DNA from: Ptiloglossa arizonensis
Lineage: Eukaryota > Arthropoda > Insecta > Hymenoptera > Colletidae
Direction of reading: 5' to 3'
Length of the DNA stretch: 64,000 bases
NCBI RefSeq assembly: GCF_051014685.1
Contig: NC_135061.1
Location: 6,868,029-6,932,028 of the forward strand
Shown here: positions 25,352 to 38,100 of the stretch, piece after piece
Position numbering within the stretch: the first letter of the stretch is position 1
Layout of the letters: every line of letters starts with the position of its first letter
The notes under the pieces: generated by a model
Told to the model about the DNA's origin: nothing
Seen by the model: only the letters and a program-made list of their open reading frames with translations
Database searches by the model: none
Position numbers and translations under genes: made by a program

Positions 25352-26155
25352 CTTTGGAAAACGATTAGATTGGGTCATGTGACCGTGTGAAAAACTCTAC
25401 GCGCCACGTTTCACGCTATTTCAAAATACTTATCAGCTGTAAAAAATCATTTTTTCTTCCATTCCTATTTATATTATGGTCAACATGCGGAGAATTCGAA
25501 TTGTAACGTTGATCTGTTACGCAAGCAACGAAACGAATAGAGAAAATACGTTCACGAGTACGGAACGTTTGTACGGTACGAAATACATTAATTTACGTGA
25601 GAGAACTTTGCGCTCGTAACTGGTAAAAATTTCCACCCGAGGAAAGTAAGAATTCTGACAGAAAAAAGTGACGTATGACGCAACGAACGAGTAAAAACCG
25701 TGTCGCGTTGAACAGTTAGAACGTGTACGTAAATTCACGCGATAGAGTATTAAACGACACACGTTTGATAACTTTGAAAAATTTAGCGCACAATACGGGA
25801 GAATTTTTTTCGACCGTAGAGACGTTTGTTACTCGTATCGATGATCCGACGCATTTTTTTCGGACGAAAACTATCCCGTTTACGTTATTTACATTTGAAT
25901 TAAAATTTAGAGTAAATTCCTCGAAAGCGACTGGATCGAGTTGTTCGAGTAGAAGTGACATTGGACGATACATTCTATTCTTTGTACATAGCTCCGTAGG
26001 CCGAATCGGCAAGATTCCGAGGAGTGTTCAATTCTCGAGGACGGAAATGAATTTTCAACGAGAAAAGCTGTTCCTACGGCCCTGGATGCGCGCGTATAGC
26101 CAAGTGTGCATTGGCACTCCCGCTATCGATCAGTCGCGTGTTAGTCCACCGTGAC
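25352..26155. promoter_or_regulatory. Shared upstream region of DPY19 and ARFGEF3-like genes
   Basis: About 804 nt separates the two divergent start codons. It must contain both 5' UTRs and probably a shared or overlapping promoter. It is CpG-containing, with no TATA box at a sensible distance from either ATG. No protein-coding frame here is credible. Confidence 0.55.
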
Positions 26156-29100
26156 ATGGAGGATCTCCTGCTGCAGATCGTCCGAGAATCGAGCAATGCC
26201 AAGTTACAAAATCTACGGAAATCGGCACAGGAAGCGTACGGTGAGTCGATCTCGTTCGACGGTTCGTAACCGAATATCGTTCGTGCTCCGGTCACCGGAA
26301 AGGACCGACAGATTTTTCTACGTCACCAACCTAGCCGATATTTCCTATACCCTTGCTCCTCGCTGCCTCGTTAAATAATTGATCGCGTTGGAAAGCGAAA
26401 TTCACTCCGGATTACATTTCTCGTAGTTCTTTTTCCATTCGATGTGTACACTTTTGAATCGTTAATTGGAAAGTTTGATTCGATCGATTGGGTACTCTCT
26501 CTGTGCAGACTTCCTGGACAAGCAGCAAGGGTTGCTACGCGATCCACCCCACGAGCTACGGGCGAAATGTCTACACACCTTTCAGCTAGCACTGGAAACC
26601 AAGAGGAGCAAATTCGTCGCGTTTGGCCTCTCGGGATTACACGTTCGTAACGAAACAAATATTTCACTTCCTTCTCTGTTCGTATCGTGTACGCGTAAAG
26701 GACACATCCGCCCGCGGGAAAGAACTCGGCGATAACGCCAACGATATCGACACACCGCTCGAAACGGTGCTCGACGTGTCCATCGGACTTTTTCATTCTT
26801 ACCTTCGTTGAACCAAAAATTTTAACTACGAAACCTTTTTTCTTCTTCCTGCAATAATTACTTCGTTACCAAAATTCCTGTCTACGTGAACTTTGTAAAT
26901 AAAACCGATAGTACGTTACGACTGTGGACGAAATTCAGCAAAACTATTTCGGTGCACCAGCAATACTGCAGACGATCGATCTTTTCATGTATTTCAAGAA
27001 AGAAAAGAGAGAAAGTTTTAAGTCGTAGTTCGACGAAATCGATCCATACGAACAAGTATAATTAATATTTTACAACGCGAAGAATAGTTTTATGAAACTT
27101 GTGTCCAAGTGTACGAACACAATCAGAATTGAAAACAGCTGGGACAGTTTTTTTACTCAAACGTTAAAGATTGCTAAGAAGTGAAACATTTAAGCGATTC
27201 GAGGACAAATGGTAAAAACCTTACCGCTGTTAAGTTCATAGAACTTTAGGTTAAAAATGCTTAGCGTTTGGTTATTCTGGAGCATCTGTAAAGTATTTCA
27301 GATATAGGTGGTTAAATTTTAGCTATATTATTTTTATCACGAGAATGGAAAATTATTATTAAAAAATTACCACGGCACCTAAAATGTGTCAAAGCTTCAT
27401 CTTGTACGAACAATATTTGATTGCGTATTTCCAGTAGGCTTCCAATAACGTGTTTTAAATTTGTCGAGCATTCTTATCGAGTACTGTCGTAAATAATAAT
27501 CGTTTACGATCGAAAAGGGAGGGTTTTCGTATTCGTATTTTTTTCAATCTTTGTAACGACTCAAACGCTCCATACGTGTTTGAAGGTACGCGTTAACTGT
27601 TCGGTAAATTCCAATTTTCTTCGAACAATATCGATTCAGAGTGGTAACGTGCACGTTCTAAATTCAGAGAATGTTGAGGGACGACAGATTTCAATCTCCG
27701 TACGAGCCAGAGGACGATTCGCTTTGGTTGCCCGCGCAAATGTTGCACGCGATGAGCTCCATACTGTCTCAGTCGGACGACACGCAAACGGATATGTTAA
27801 AAGTGAGTCTCGAACTCGTCTCGAACTCGTTCTAGTTTAAGAGACGTAATCCGTGTTCCTAACTCTTCTCAGGTTCTGTTGCAAGTCGCTTGTTCGTCGT
27901 ATTGGACGATGAACGGCCGGTTAATAATCGCCATCCTCACTACCTGCTGCGAGGCTTTCGAGAACGGGAACCAGGCCGTGAGAACCGCTGCTCAGGCTGC
28001 GACCAGTCAGACGCTACGATCCTTCTGTCTCTTCTTAGGTAACGTAAACAGATACAATCCGATCGAAATTCGTCAATGCGACTGTTCACTGGCACGAAAC
28101 GCGGCAAGACGTCTTATAGGTAATTCGATCGCGGTGCCCGACAATAGTTCGATCGATACGTTTCGCGTTCGTGCGACGGCTGATACGGAAACGATCGTTC
28201 CGTGATCGTTGGTCCAGCTACCGTACAACTTGTAACTTCTCCTCGCGAAATGGTAATTAAACCGTGAACGCTCCCCGAACGATGTTTGTTTCGATAGACG
28301 AGGAGTGTCAAGAAATGGACGAGAACGCCAAGAAGAACAAGAACGTTTGGGAAAGAGGTGTCTCTTGTTTCAACGAGGCTCTACCGATACTTCAGTACAT
28401 CTGCAGCAAACTGGACGAGGCTCAAAAGTAAGAGGGAACGAAACTCATCGGGTAGAACGTCTACACTGTCCAACTGTAGGAAATCCTGTTCCAGCAACGG
28501 TAGAAACGGCAACACCGTGGTGTTTTTGCTCGAGTGTCTCCACACTTTGATCTCGTCTCTGCCGCAGAAGATCCACACGAACGCACACTTCACCACCTTC
28601 CTCTGGCAGAAGTTCTGTCCAGCGTTGATCGCTTTTCTGGGTACACCGAGGGTAGACAAGACCTTCACCTCCAGGGAGGGAAAGGAGACAGAGATTGGAA
28701 GGGGATCGGGATACTTGGCCACGTCTCTCAGCTTCGACAGCCATCAGGCGAAGACCGTCTACAGGCACGTTCTACGAACGAGGGACTGTACCATCTCCCG
28801 CTTATGAGAAACGATTTCACCTCGGATGGATCGAACGGAGACCTTTCGAAAGTTTTATCGATGGATTGGCGAACTTTTCACCACGGGAGTACAAACCCGG
28901 ACCACTTGCAATTCAGAGTACACACGAAATTGGGAAGTTTTTAGCAACTGTTAGTACGAGTCAGAGGTTCTCAAAGTCTGTTTATGGCATTCTTGGTAGT
29001 TTTCTCGATGAATTGGTGTAATTGAAAAGTAATCCGAACGTGGCCGTGTCGTTTTCACCGGGGAAATTTCGCTAATTCGTTGGTATTACTTCGAGACAGA

Positions 29101-32100
29101 TACGATGAGAGATACAATAGAAAGATTAAATTTCCCGTCGACTAAACTTTTGACGTTTACAGTATCGGAACGGAACTGGTGCGATTAGTAGGCTGCGTGG
29201 GACCTCTTCGACCAGTTCTGGAGTCCGTGTTCCACAGAATGTTGCTCTATCCACCTCCTCAGCAACGTTTAGAATCTCTGAAGGCTCTGAAGGAGCTTCT
29301 GCGCAGTCCTAGTCGGATGGTCGACTTTACAGGCCCGTTGTTGGTGGAGGAGGACAAATGCAGTCATATTCAAAGCGACATGGCATTGATGAGGCTGTAA
29401 GCGATTGTTTTTGACGGTAAATCTTTCGGATTTTAGGAACGAACGTGACTATTGTTTTTTAAAACAGAGCAATGGATTCCATCGAGGAATCGACCACCGG
29501 TGACTTGAGTATACTACACGCGAGTGTTTCGTGCGTGGTCGCCATGCTCTCTGCACTTCAGGAACTCTGCGAAGGAAAAGCCATTAATCATACTTACACC
29601 TGCACGATCAATGGTTTTTACGAGGATCTCGAATCCTGCGACTACCGGGGTCCTCTTACTTATCAGAGCATGGCACGGCTGCCAAAAACTTACAGGTGAA
29701 CTTTAACGAGCATTTCTGCACGTATACGAGTTGTCAGGGTCGCTTCGGGGATACGAGTAATTGCTTTCTCGAAGGGAGTAGGTCAAACGTATAGGAAAAT
29801 GTCGGAAAGTTAACGAGAAAATCTGACGAGACGACAGTTCTGATTTTAAAGCTGTTTCAAAGTATTCGATTCGAAACTTTTCTATTCGAGTGGGTGGATT
29901 AACGCTAAATTTACCAACCGATCGAAACGACTGGTTCCAACTGATTTCTTACAGAAATTTACTTTCAATTCCATAGTATGATTCCTGAAAATGTTACAAC
30001 TTTGTCTATTTCCGTTGGTGCAACTTTCCTTACAAATTAAAAAAGTTCACTAATTCGCTTCACTCGGTTAGAAACGTTTAGCTTCTTTGTAGGATCTTCG
30101 AAGGTACTGACACAGAAAATACTGGTTTCTATAGCGTGTAGTCCTCTCGACGAAAGAACTCGCTAGATTTAGATTCACCGACTATTATACACAGGACTCT
30201 TTGCAAATGATTTCAATTTTAGAGAGCAATTGGAGCTGATGGGAATAGGTTCCGATTCGGACTCCTCGGGCCATGGACCCTCGGAAGGTGGCGATTCGAC
30301 GGACACCGAGGGTCCTCAGAACGAATCTGACGATGTCCAAGAGGAGAACAGCTTGGAGGACAACGAATACGCGGTGGAAGACGAAAGAGAGAGGCTACGA
30401 TTGGAGAAACTTCCAAAGTATCTTCACGTGGGTCGTCAGATGGCCGACGAATGTAACGTGGATCTGGAGAGGCACAACGCTAGGAAGTTCGTCAGGACTC
30501 TGAAGAGCGATGTAATCCCCATGGTGTTGAGCCTCAGGAGCAACATAGAAGTCGACGAGGCGTTGCAGAACTTTGCCTCGGAGTATTGTCAAGGTAGAGG
30601 AGTAGTACCCAAGCAGCACTGAAATAGTTTTGTTTACTAAAGCAAGGGAACGTGTGCTACATGTTCAGGTGTCTTCACAGCTCAGCAGAAGATCCAGGAG
30701 CAGACGGACATCAGTACAGATTCTTGCGCGTTGATCACGATCATGAACGCCGATGGGATCTATTTAGCTACCTATGCAGCGTTGCTACTCAACTTGAAAT
30801 TGATCAGAATCAATTACTATCACGAGGACAGCCGTCAGGTCCCCATCAGTGAGGTACATTGTCTTCGGAATCCTCGTTTGTTTCCGTACCAACGACTTTT
30901 GTCGATTTTAACGAATCTTGTCGAATGTTTCAGGAACAATTCGTGGAGGAGGTGCACGGATCCGGAGTCCTGGTTTATTTATCCGCGACCTGGCTGTCCG
31001 AACTCTATCAACAAGTGTTGGCTAGCAATCTGCTGGAGAAATGTGGCTACAATCCTCGCTACACGGAGAACAGTGCTTTGATAAATGTCCTCACCGGTGA
31101 ATAAGCGTGTTCGTAATGTAAGAAAGGCTCCGAGATTCCAAAGATCGATATCTGTGTTCTCTTTTCGCTAGACATCGATGGGATTCCTGGTAGCCAGAGA
31201 GGCGGACAGCTCTTGTCCGACTACATAAGGCTGGAGAAAGCCCAATTGTCTCGCAGTGAACCGACACCGGAAGCGGAAGCAGGCGCGAAGCTCTCCAGGA
31301 GAGTACTGACTTGTTGCTGGGGAAGTATGATGACCGTTCTGACGATAGGACTGAATCCTCCGAAGGAAGAGAACAATAAAGGCATCCTGAGCAGGGACGG
31401 GGGCAGGAGGGGTATCAGGGATACCGTTGTTCTGTCTCTGGAGGGTCTGCACAAAGCTGCGATCCTGAGCAATATACTCGGTTAACGAAATCTCTCAACG
31501 TATCGAAATCTTTCTATGGTGTACAGTGACTCGTAACTGTTTTCTCTCTTTTTCTTATTCAGGTCTGCAGAATCGCTGCGGTACCATCTTCGCCCTCCTG
31601 GCTAAAGCTGCTTGCACGGAACAATCTATATCGAGAATCACTCGAACGAAAGACGTTCTGCGTTTGAAACTGCAAAACAGAGCAACCAACATTCACACTT
31701 CGCACGCACTGAGCATGGATGTGCTCCTGGGCAAAGGTTTAGAGCTCGGTAGCCACGGTAGCGACTGCTGGCCCCACGTTTTCACGTAAGAGAAGTATCG
31801 TTTAGTCGAGGTTATAGATTCTGCAGCGGTGTCTCTCATTTTTAACCGTATACTTAAAAAAAGGTGCTGTTTGTACGTGAGCAAACTGGAACACGATTTT
31901 TTCGGAAGAAACCAGAATCCATTGTTACCCAAAACCCAGCAAAAGAAAGAGAAGAAGGATGCCTCGAATGGAGATCCCAAGGGAAGTCAGGATAAACTGA
32001 GACTTAATTTTAACATCGTTGACGAAGAGGAGACCTGGTAAGGTGTCACTTGCAACGAGTTTTTGGCATTTCGACGATGTTTCCTATTTATCGAAGCTTC

Positions 32101-35100
32101 GTCGTTGCAGCGTCGATGTCTACAGCTTTCTGTCGAGTCCCTACGCGCAGAATCCCAGTTCGGACACCATTCCAGAGATTATCCAAGAATCGAACGCGGA
32201 CAGTCAGTTCAACGGTATCCTGCCCGCGGATTACGCGGCGAAGATAGTCTGCGTTTTCTCGCAACAAGTCGACAGACTGTTCGAGAACGCTGCGTTGAAG
32301 CTGAACCTACGAGCTCTGTGCTTATTCCTAACAGCCCTTTGCAAGGCCAGCAAGGCTCAACTGTTCAAGACTACCGACGGTTTCAAAGACAACAAACGAT
32401 TCTGGTGGAGGAAGAGCAAACCCAGAGAAAACGAAATGAACGTGCTGCTCTTGGCTCGATTGGGGGAGGTCATGCTGAAATGCGTAAAGAGTGGAAGACC
32501 TCTGATTCACATAATGAGGGTGAGATCTTTGAGACGTTGCAGTTGAACGGTATCGACGGTTGTTTCGCGGTGGGAACACCGAGGAGGCTAATTGGAAAAA
32601 TCGTGTCCCAGGTTTGGAGCATCCTGGGCCCGCACTTCATGAAAGCAGCCTGCCACAGGGACCGCAGCATCTCCAAGAAGGCAGTTCAATGCATTCACGA
32701 CTCGATGGCAGCGTTACTGAACGAACAAGTCGAGTTGCCCCATTTCCATTTCAACGAAGCTCTCTTCAAGCCTTTCGAGAACCTCTTGTGCCTAGAACTC
32801 TGCGACAGCGATGTGCAGGACCAAGTAGGTCGTTTTGCTTCGTCAACGTAATTAGCGAACAAATTTGGAACTTGTCTTCAAAATTAATACATGACTTCTT
32901 CAATTTTTTTGGCCTGTTATTTCGATCTACAAAATGGACACTGGAAATTGTTAAAAACCATGAATTACTAAAACATATGAAACAGCAAATTTCAAATTTG
33001 GAACTTATTCTCGCCGAGTTAGCTATCGCGCGCGTATTCGTCCTTTAAATTCTTCGTTCACCTGAGAACGTGATAAATGTGTCCCTGCCAGATCGTCAGT
33101 TGCATCTGCGAGTTCGTCGAAACCAACTGTACGGAGATTCGTTCAGGCTGGCGACCTCTGTTTAGCGCGTTACGCGTAGCCTCGGTCGGTAATTCAGACA
33201 GTGTTGAATCGGCGCCCCTGTTGGAGGTCTTCAGAGTCTTCCTATCGACGGACAATACATTGGTCTTCGCCAATGCAGCGCTAGATTGCATCGTCTGCCT
33301 TCTGAGGCACGTACGGGGTATGGGTGACACCGAGGGACACCAGGACGAACAGGACCAGGTCGATATCGCAGAGTCCAAGCGAATGAAGCTCTGCGTGGAG
33401 AGTCTCAAGTATCTACTGAGCTGCAGCGACATCCTGGCGTCCATGTACGGTATGCCGGCTTGTCCCATCTTCCATTCGGCTCAGAGAATCCAGGTTTCGA
33501 CGATACCCCAATACGTCGATCCCACGATACCGAACGCGGAGCTGATTAGGTTCGACAAGCACGCCGAAACGATACAAGAGAACATGTCCGAACGACCCCA
33601 CGACGTCCTGATGGACAACGTTCACACGGTCACCACTCTGCAGAGCATGGATAAGCCCAGTGGCATTCTGAGGGTGTGGTACATCTTAATCGACGGCCTG
33701 GCTAGCGCTACCATGATATGTCCCAAACGTTATCAGCCGCATACTCTGGAAACTCTGTTCCATCTCCTACGGGACACGTTGAACGTTCCTGGAGCAGCGT
33801 TCGGGCTCTACTGCGTTAATCATTTGTTGCTTCCGATGGTGCAGAATTGGCTGAGAAAGACATCGAAAATCTTCAGGGGTTGGGACAACTTTGCACCCAA
33901 CTTCAAACAGTGTTGCGGTCTCACGACGGATCTGGTCGTCGATTACTTGACTCATCTGCAAGGTGACGGAACCGTTAATTACTTTTAATACGATCGACTT
34001 TTCGACCACGCCGCGGACAAATTTCCAAATGGAAGTAACTGGGATTTGTTCGATGGTTTTTAGGTCCCGAGGTAGTCCGGAACGATGCCTATCTATCGGC
34101 CACGACGCTGATGTTGAAACAACTGTTACTGGTGATGGCGGAATGCGTCGTTCAGCCCACGGAGAGCATAGCTCGTTTAGGTTGCGCTTGTATCAGGTAA
34201 GCCGTTGTTCTCCCATTGAACGTCAAATCGCCAACAAGTTACTCCAAATCGACGAAACTTTCCAATCGAGCACCTACAACTCGATTCCTCTCCAATCTAG
34301 TCGGCCACCAATTAAAGACTCCCCTTAACCGTGTCGAAGCCCATCAGGGGCTGAGTCAATGACTCGGTATCGAATTAAGATCACCGGTTAGCAAAGAAGG
34401 CACTCCGTCGTTGCTTCGATACCGGCTCGAGAATTCGCGTTTTCAAACCTGACTCGAATCGAACTGTGCTCCCAAAACGGAAACGAAACAGTGCGGGTTG
34501 TAACAAGAACGAAGGTAGATTCGCAAGTTTCAAAGACGATTCGTCGATACCGATCGAATGAATGATCCGAACTGCCGGGCCAAAGGAGACCGTGTTCCTA
34601 AAATAGGAACGAAGTGAAATTCGTCGTTCTCCAAGTCGCTATCGGTTCAAATCCAAACAATGGAGCCAACGGAGACTATATTCCTCGAACAGAAACGAAA
34701 CTATGACGTCTGATAGAAAGAAAGGTAGATCCGTCGCTACCGATTGAAATCCAAACAACCGAGCCGAAAGAAACCAAGTTCCTAAGATAGACAAAACGGT
34801 GCAAGGTAGATCTGCAAAGATTAGTCGTTACAAGAGTCGGTACTAATCTGTATGCAAGCAGCCAGGTGAAAGGAGATCGAGTTCCCAAAACGGAAAGGAA
34901 ACTGTTCGAGATCTAATGGAAACGGTGGTAGATCCGCAAATCCGAAAGACAATTGGTCGTTGTTCGATTCGCTGGCAATCGAAATCCAAAGAGCCAGGCC
35001 AAAAGAGACGGCGCTAGTCTCGCGAGATGGGTGTAGAACGATCAGAAGAGAGAAAGGGTGAATCATAACGCGGAGGTTCGATGGAATGTACATCGACGGA

Positions 35101-38100
35101 GGTTAGATATATCGTCGTTACGGGCGTAGCGTGCGTGTAAGATGATAACGAAGCTTGACAGGCTGTCCGGTGGGATAAGGTAGCCACCGACACTCGACAC
35201 CCCCGGAGCGTCGTGCCAACAACACACGCACACACCGAGCGGTGTGTGCGGCACACACACGGTAGAGGGACCGTCTCGGGCGTTCGTCTTTCTCTATCTC
35301 TGGCCCGGCTGTATCCATTCGCGCGTTTTCTCCGTATTAATGCACGGCGTACGTCGAGCTGTGTAATTCAATCCCGGCCGGGGTCGGTCGCGAGGTATCG
35401 ATGTACAGGCGTGCGCGAAGTTTAAAAACGGGACAGGTTCGCGGGCAGATAGCTAGCCTGGCAGTGAATGACGAACGGGATCCTGATCTGAAATCCTAGA
35501 GTCACCCACTCTTGGTAGCAATCCGCTTCTCTCGACCCGGACTTCGATTCGTTCGTCTGGCGCCCGATCCGAGCGAAAAAGTACTTTCGAACGAGCACCG
35601 ATCCGAAGAATCCGATCGCGTCCAAGTGTCGTTCGGTCCCTAAACTGGACCGCTCGAACGGACGGAGGGAACAGAGACGTCCTCGTCGAACACTCGAAAG
35701 ACTGTTCGATGAAAAAAGGGAAATCTCGTTTTCCATAGGCACGTTCTCGTGAGCAGCGGTCCGCTACTCACCCCAGAACAATGGGAGGTCTGCGGCGTCG
35801 CCTGTTACCGCGCCTGTTCGAATTCTCTCCAGGAGTTGCACCAGCTGACCATGGCTTTCTCACCGAGATCGGAATCCTTTTACGGCGACGTTGCTCAGGT
35901 CAAGGTTGCCGCGCGACGGGATGCAACTCTCGAGGAGTCGGAACGACTACGACAGCTCGCCGCCCAGGTAGGTTGCCTCATTCTTCCTTCTAAGTCCGAA
36001 CCTCTCTATCTGGAAGGAAATATTTCACTTCTGGCTGTTTGACGTTCGTTGTGCTTATTTGTGCCTTCACATCCGCCTCCACGAGCTCTCCGGCTGAGCG
36101 TATCCGTTCGACTGTACTGACTTTCGGTGATCAGTGGACAGCGCGAACCAGAGACCGATCCTTTCAATCGATGTGTTCCCTAACTTGCATCGGAACCACG
36201 GTGTTCGGCCTTCTAGGGTATTTTAGAGCCAAGAGTGTGCAGCGATTTCTATACGTGGCACTAGTCGGATAACCAGATGGGAACATCCTTGGAAATGGAT
36301 GAGAAATTTGTGATTTTGATACCTGCTGGAAAAGGAAACGCAAAGACCCCGTTGTCCACGAAGAGGCTGTGGACGATTTTATATTTATTTTTGGGCATCG
36401 GTACACAGCGAATTACGCGAAACATTTCGGTGGCTTGTATTTTCGAGCCTAATTGCTTTTCCCACTCGGTGTTTGTAATACGATTCTGGGTGTCAACAGT
36501 CGTAAAAGTTACGAACTTTGGTTCCATTATTAACGGTGTTCTCCACTCTGTACACTCTTGGGTCGAAAATATCTTGGAAGACCGAACGTCGCCCTTGTCG
36601 CCCTTGTACGGGATCAATTGATCGTTCGATTGTTTGTTCTCGATCCCAATTTTGAACGTGTCAAAATTTTGTTGCGTCACTTTCACGGAATCAATTGAGA
36701 CCGTACGCGAGGGAGATTAACCCCTTGCCCTACGATTTGACTTTCGCTGACGCGTGTCGTAAGCGACAGCAAGCTCGGTCGCAACGCTCACCGTCCTCGT
36801 GAACGTTGAATTTTCTTTCTCGAGAGATCACGCAAGAGTTTCTTTCCGATATTTCGAAGAAGATAGATTTGTACGTAGCTGCGCGAACAAGACTCGCCGG
36901 TAGTTGTTGCGTTTGGCTCGATTTCCTAGCCACGAGTCTCGCGCGATATTGTAGGCGAAGGGGTTAATGTTTTCCGTAGAATCCGTAACTTCCAAGTAAC
37001 TTTGCTCGGTTGTCAATGGGAATGAGTGCGAGAGCGTGTTGTGTGTACATATATAGAAGTAACTATATCGGCAATTGTCCGTGAGAGAGACACACGTGGT
37101 GCCCTCCTGACCTGACTTGCTCTCAGGTGAGCCAGCTGCGCGAGGTATTGTCTGCCATCAAGAGGCAGAATGCGGCGTCACTGCCGACGACACCTTTCCA
37201 GGATTCGATGACCATTGAGACGACACTGCTCGACCAGCACACTACCTCCTACTCCGTCGGTTGTAGGCAGCACACGACACCCCCCGATTACACTAACACT
37301 ACGTCGAACACGGGCCCCCATTGGCTCTAGCCGCCCACGGTAACTCACGTCATGGATTTTAAAAAACAAAACTAAACGAAAAAAAAAAAAAAAGAAACAA
37401 AAATTTTTAACGAAACGATAGGAAAAAAAAGCAAACAGACGAACGAAATGTACCGCATCGATTCTTCTTGTACCGACACGAATCTGAAAAAAAAAAGAAA
37501 GAAACGAATTGGTAAAGAAAACGAGATCCACGTTGATCTGTCGCGATCTACCGAGAGATGAAAGACTCTCGCGACGTGGTCGTCGTCGACAGGCCTGCTA
37601 TCGATCCACGTTCTTCGCGACTCAATCGACTTGCAACCGCTTTCTGCCTTTCGGAGATCGTTCTCTCCGGGAAAGATCCTCGCTCTCGCAAATTGTGATC
37701 GTAGACGATCTAGATTTCTCCGATTCTCTATATTTCTTTCCTTTGCTACAGCGTGCCTCTTGAATCGTGCGCTTTGCGTGTGTTTGAGCTTGCATCTGTA
37801 TGGCTGATGGCATACAGTGGCGTAGAATCCAAGTTTTTCGAACAAAGTTGCGATTCCAAGACTACCCGATCGGCCTAAACGATTACTCGAATTCTATGCC
37901 GCTGTGCAGCGTTGCGACTAGATGACTGTCCGAGTGTTCCAAGTAAAAAGAAACAAAGAAAAAGAAAAAGAAATGACGACAATAATCTTTGTACGAGATT
38001 GCGCATTGTCGACACACTCGTGTCTCCTTTAAATCTGTATTTTTGTACCGCTCGATGCACACTGTGTCAAATACAGATGCTTTTATTATCTGCTGATTGG

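Noticed and set aside
25723..26154. A 143-codon frame immediately upstream of the BIG3 start codon
   Set aside because: Sits in the shared 5' region of two well-supported genes, has no domain, and ends at the BIG3 ATG by coincidence.
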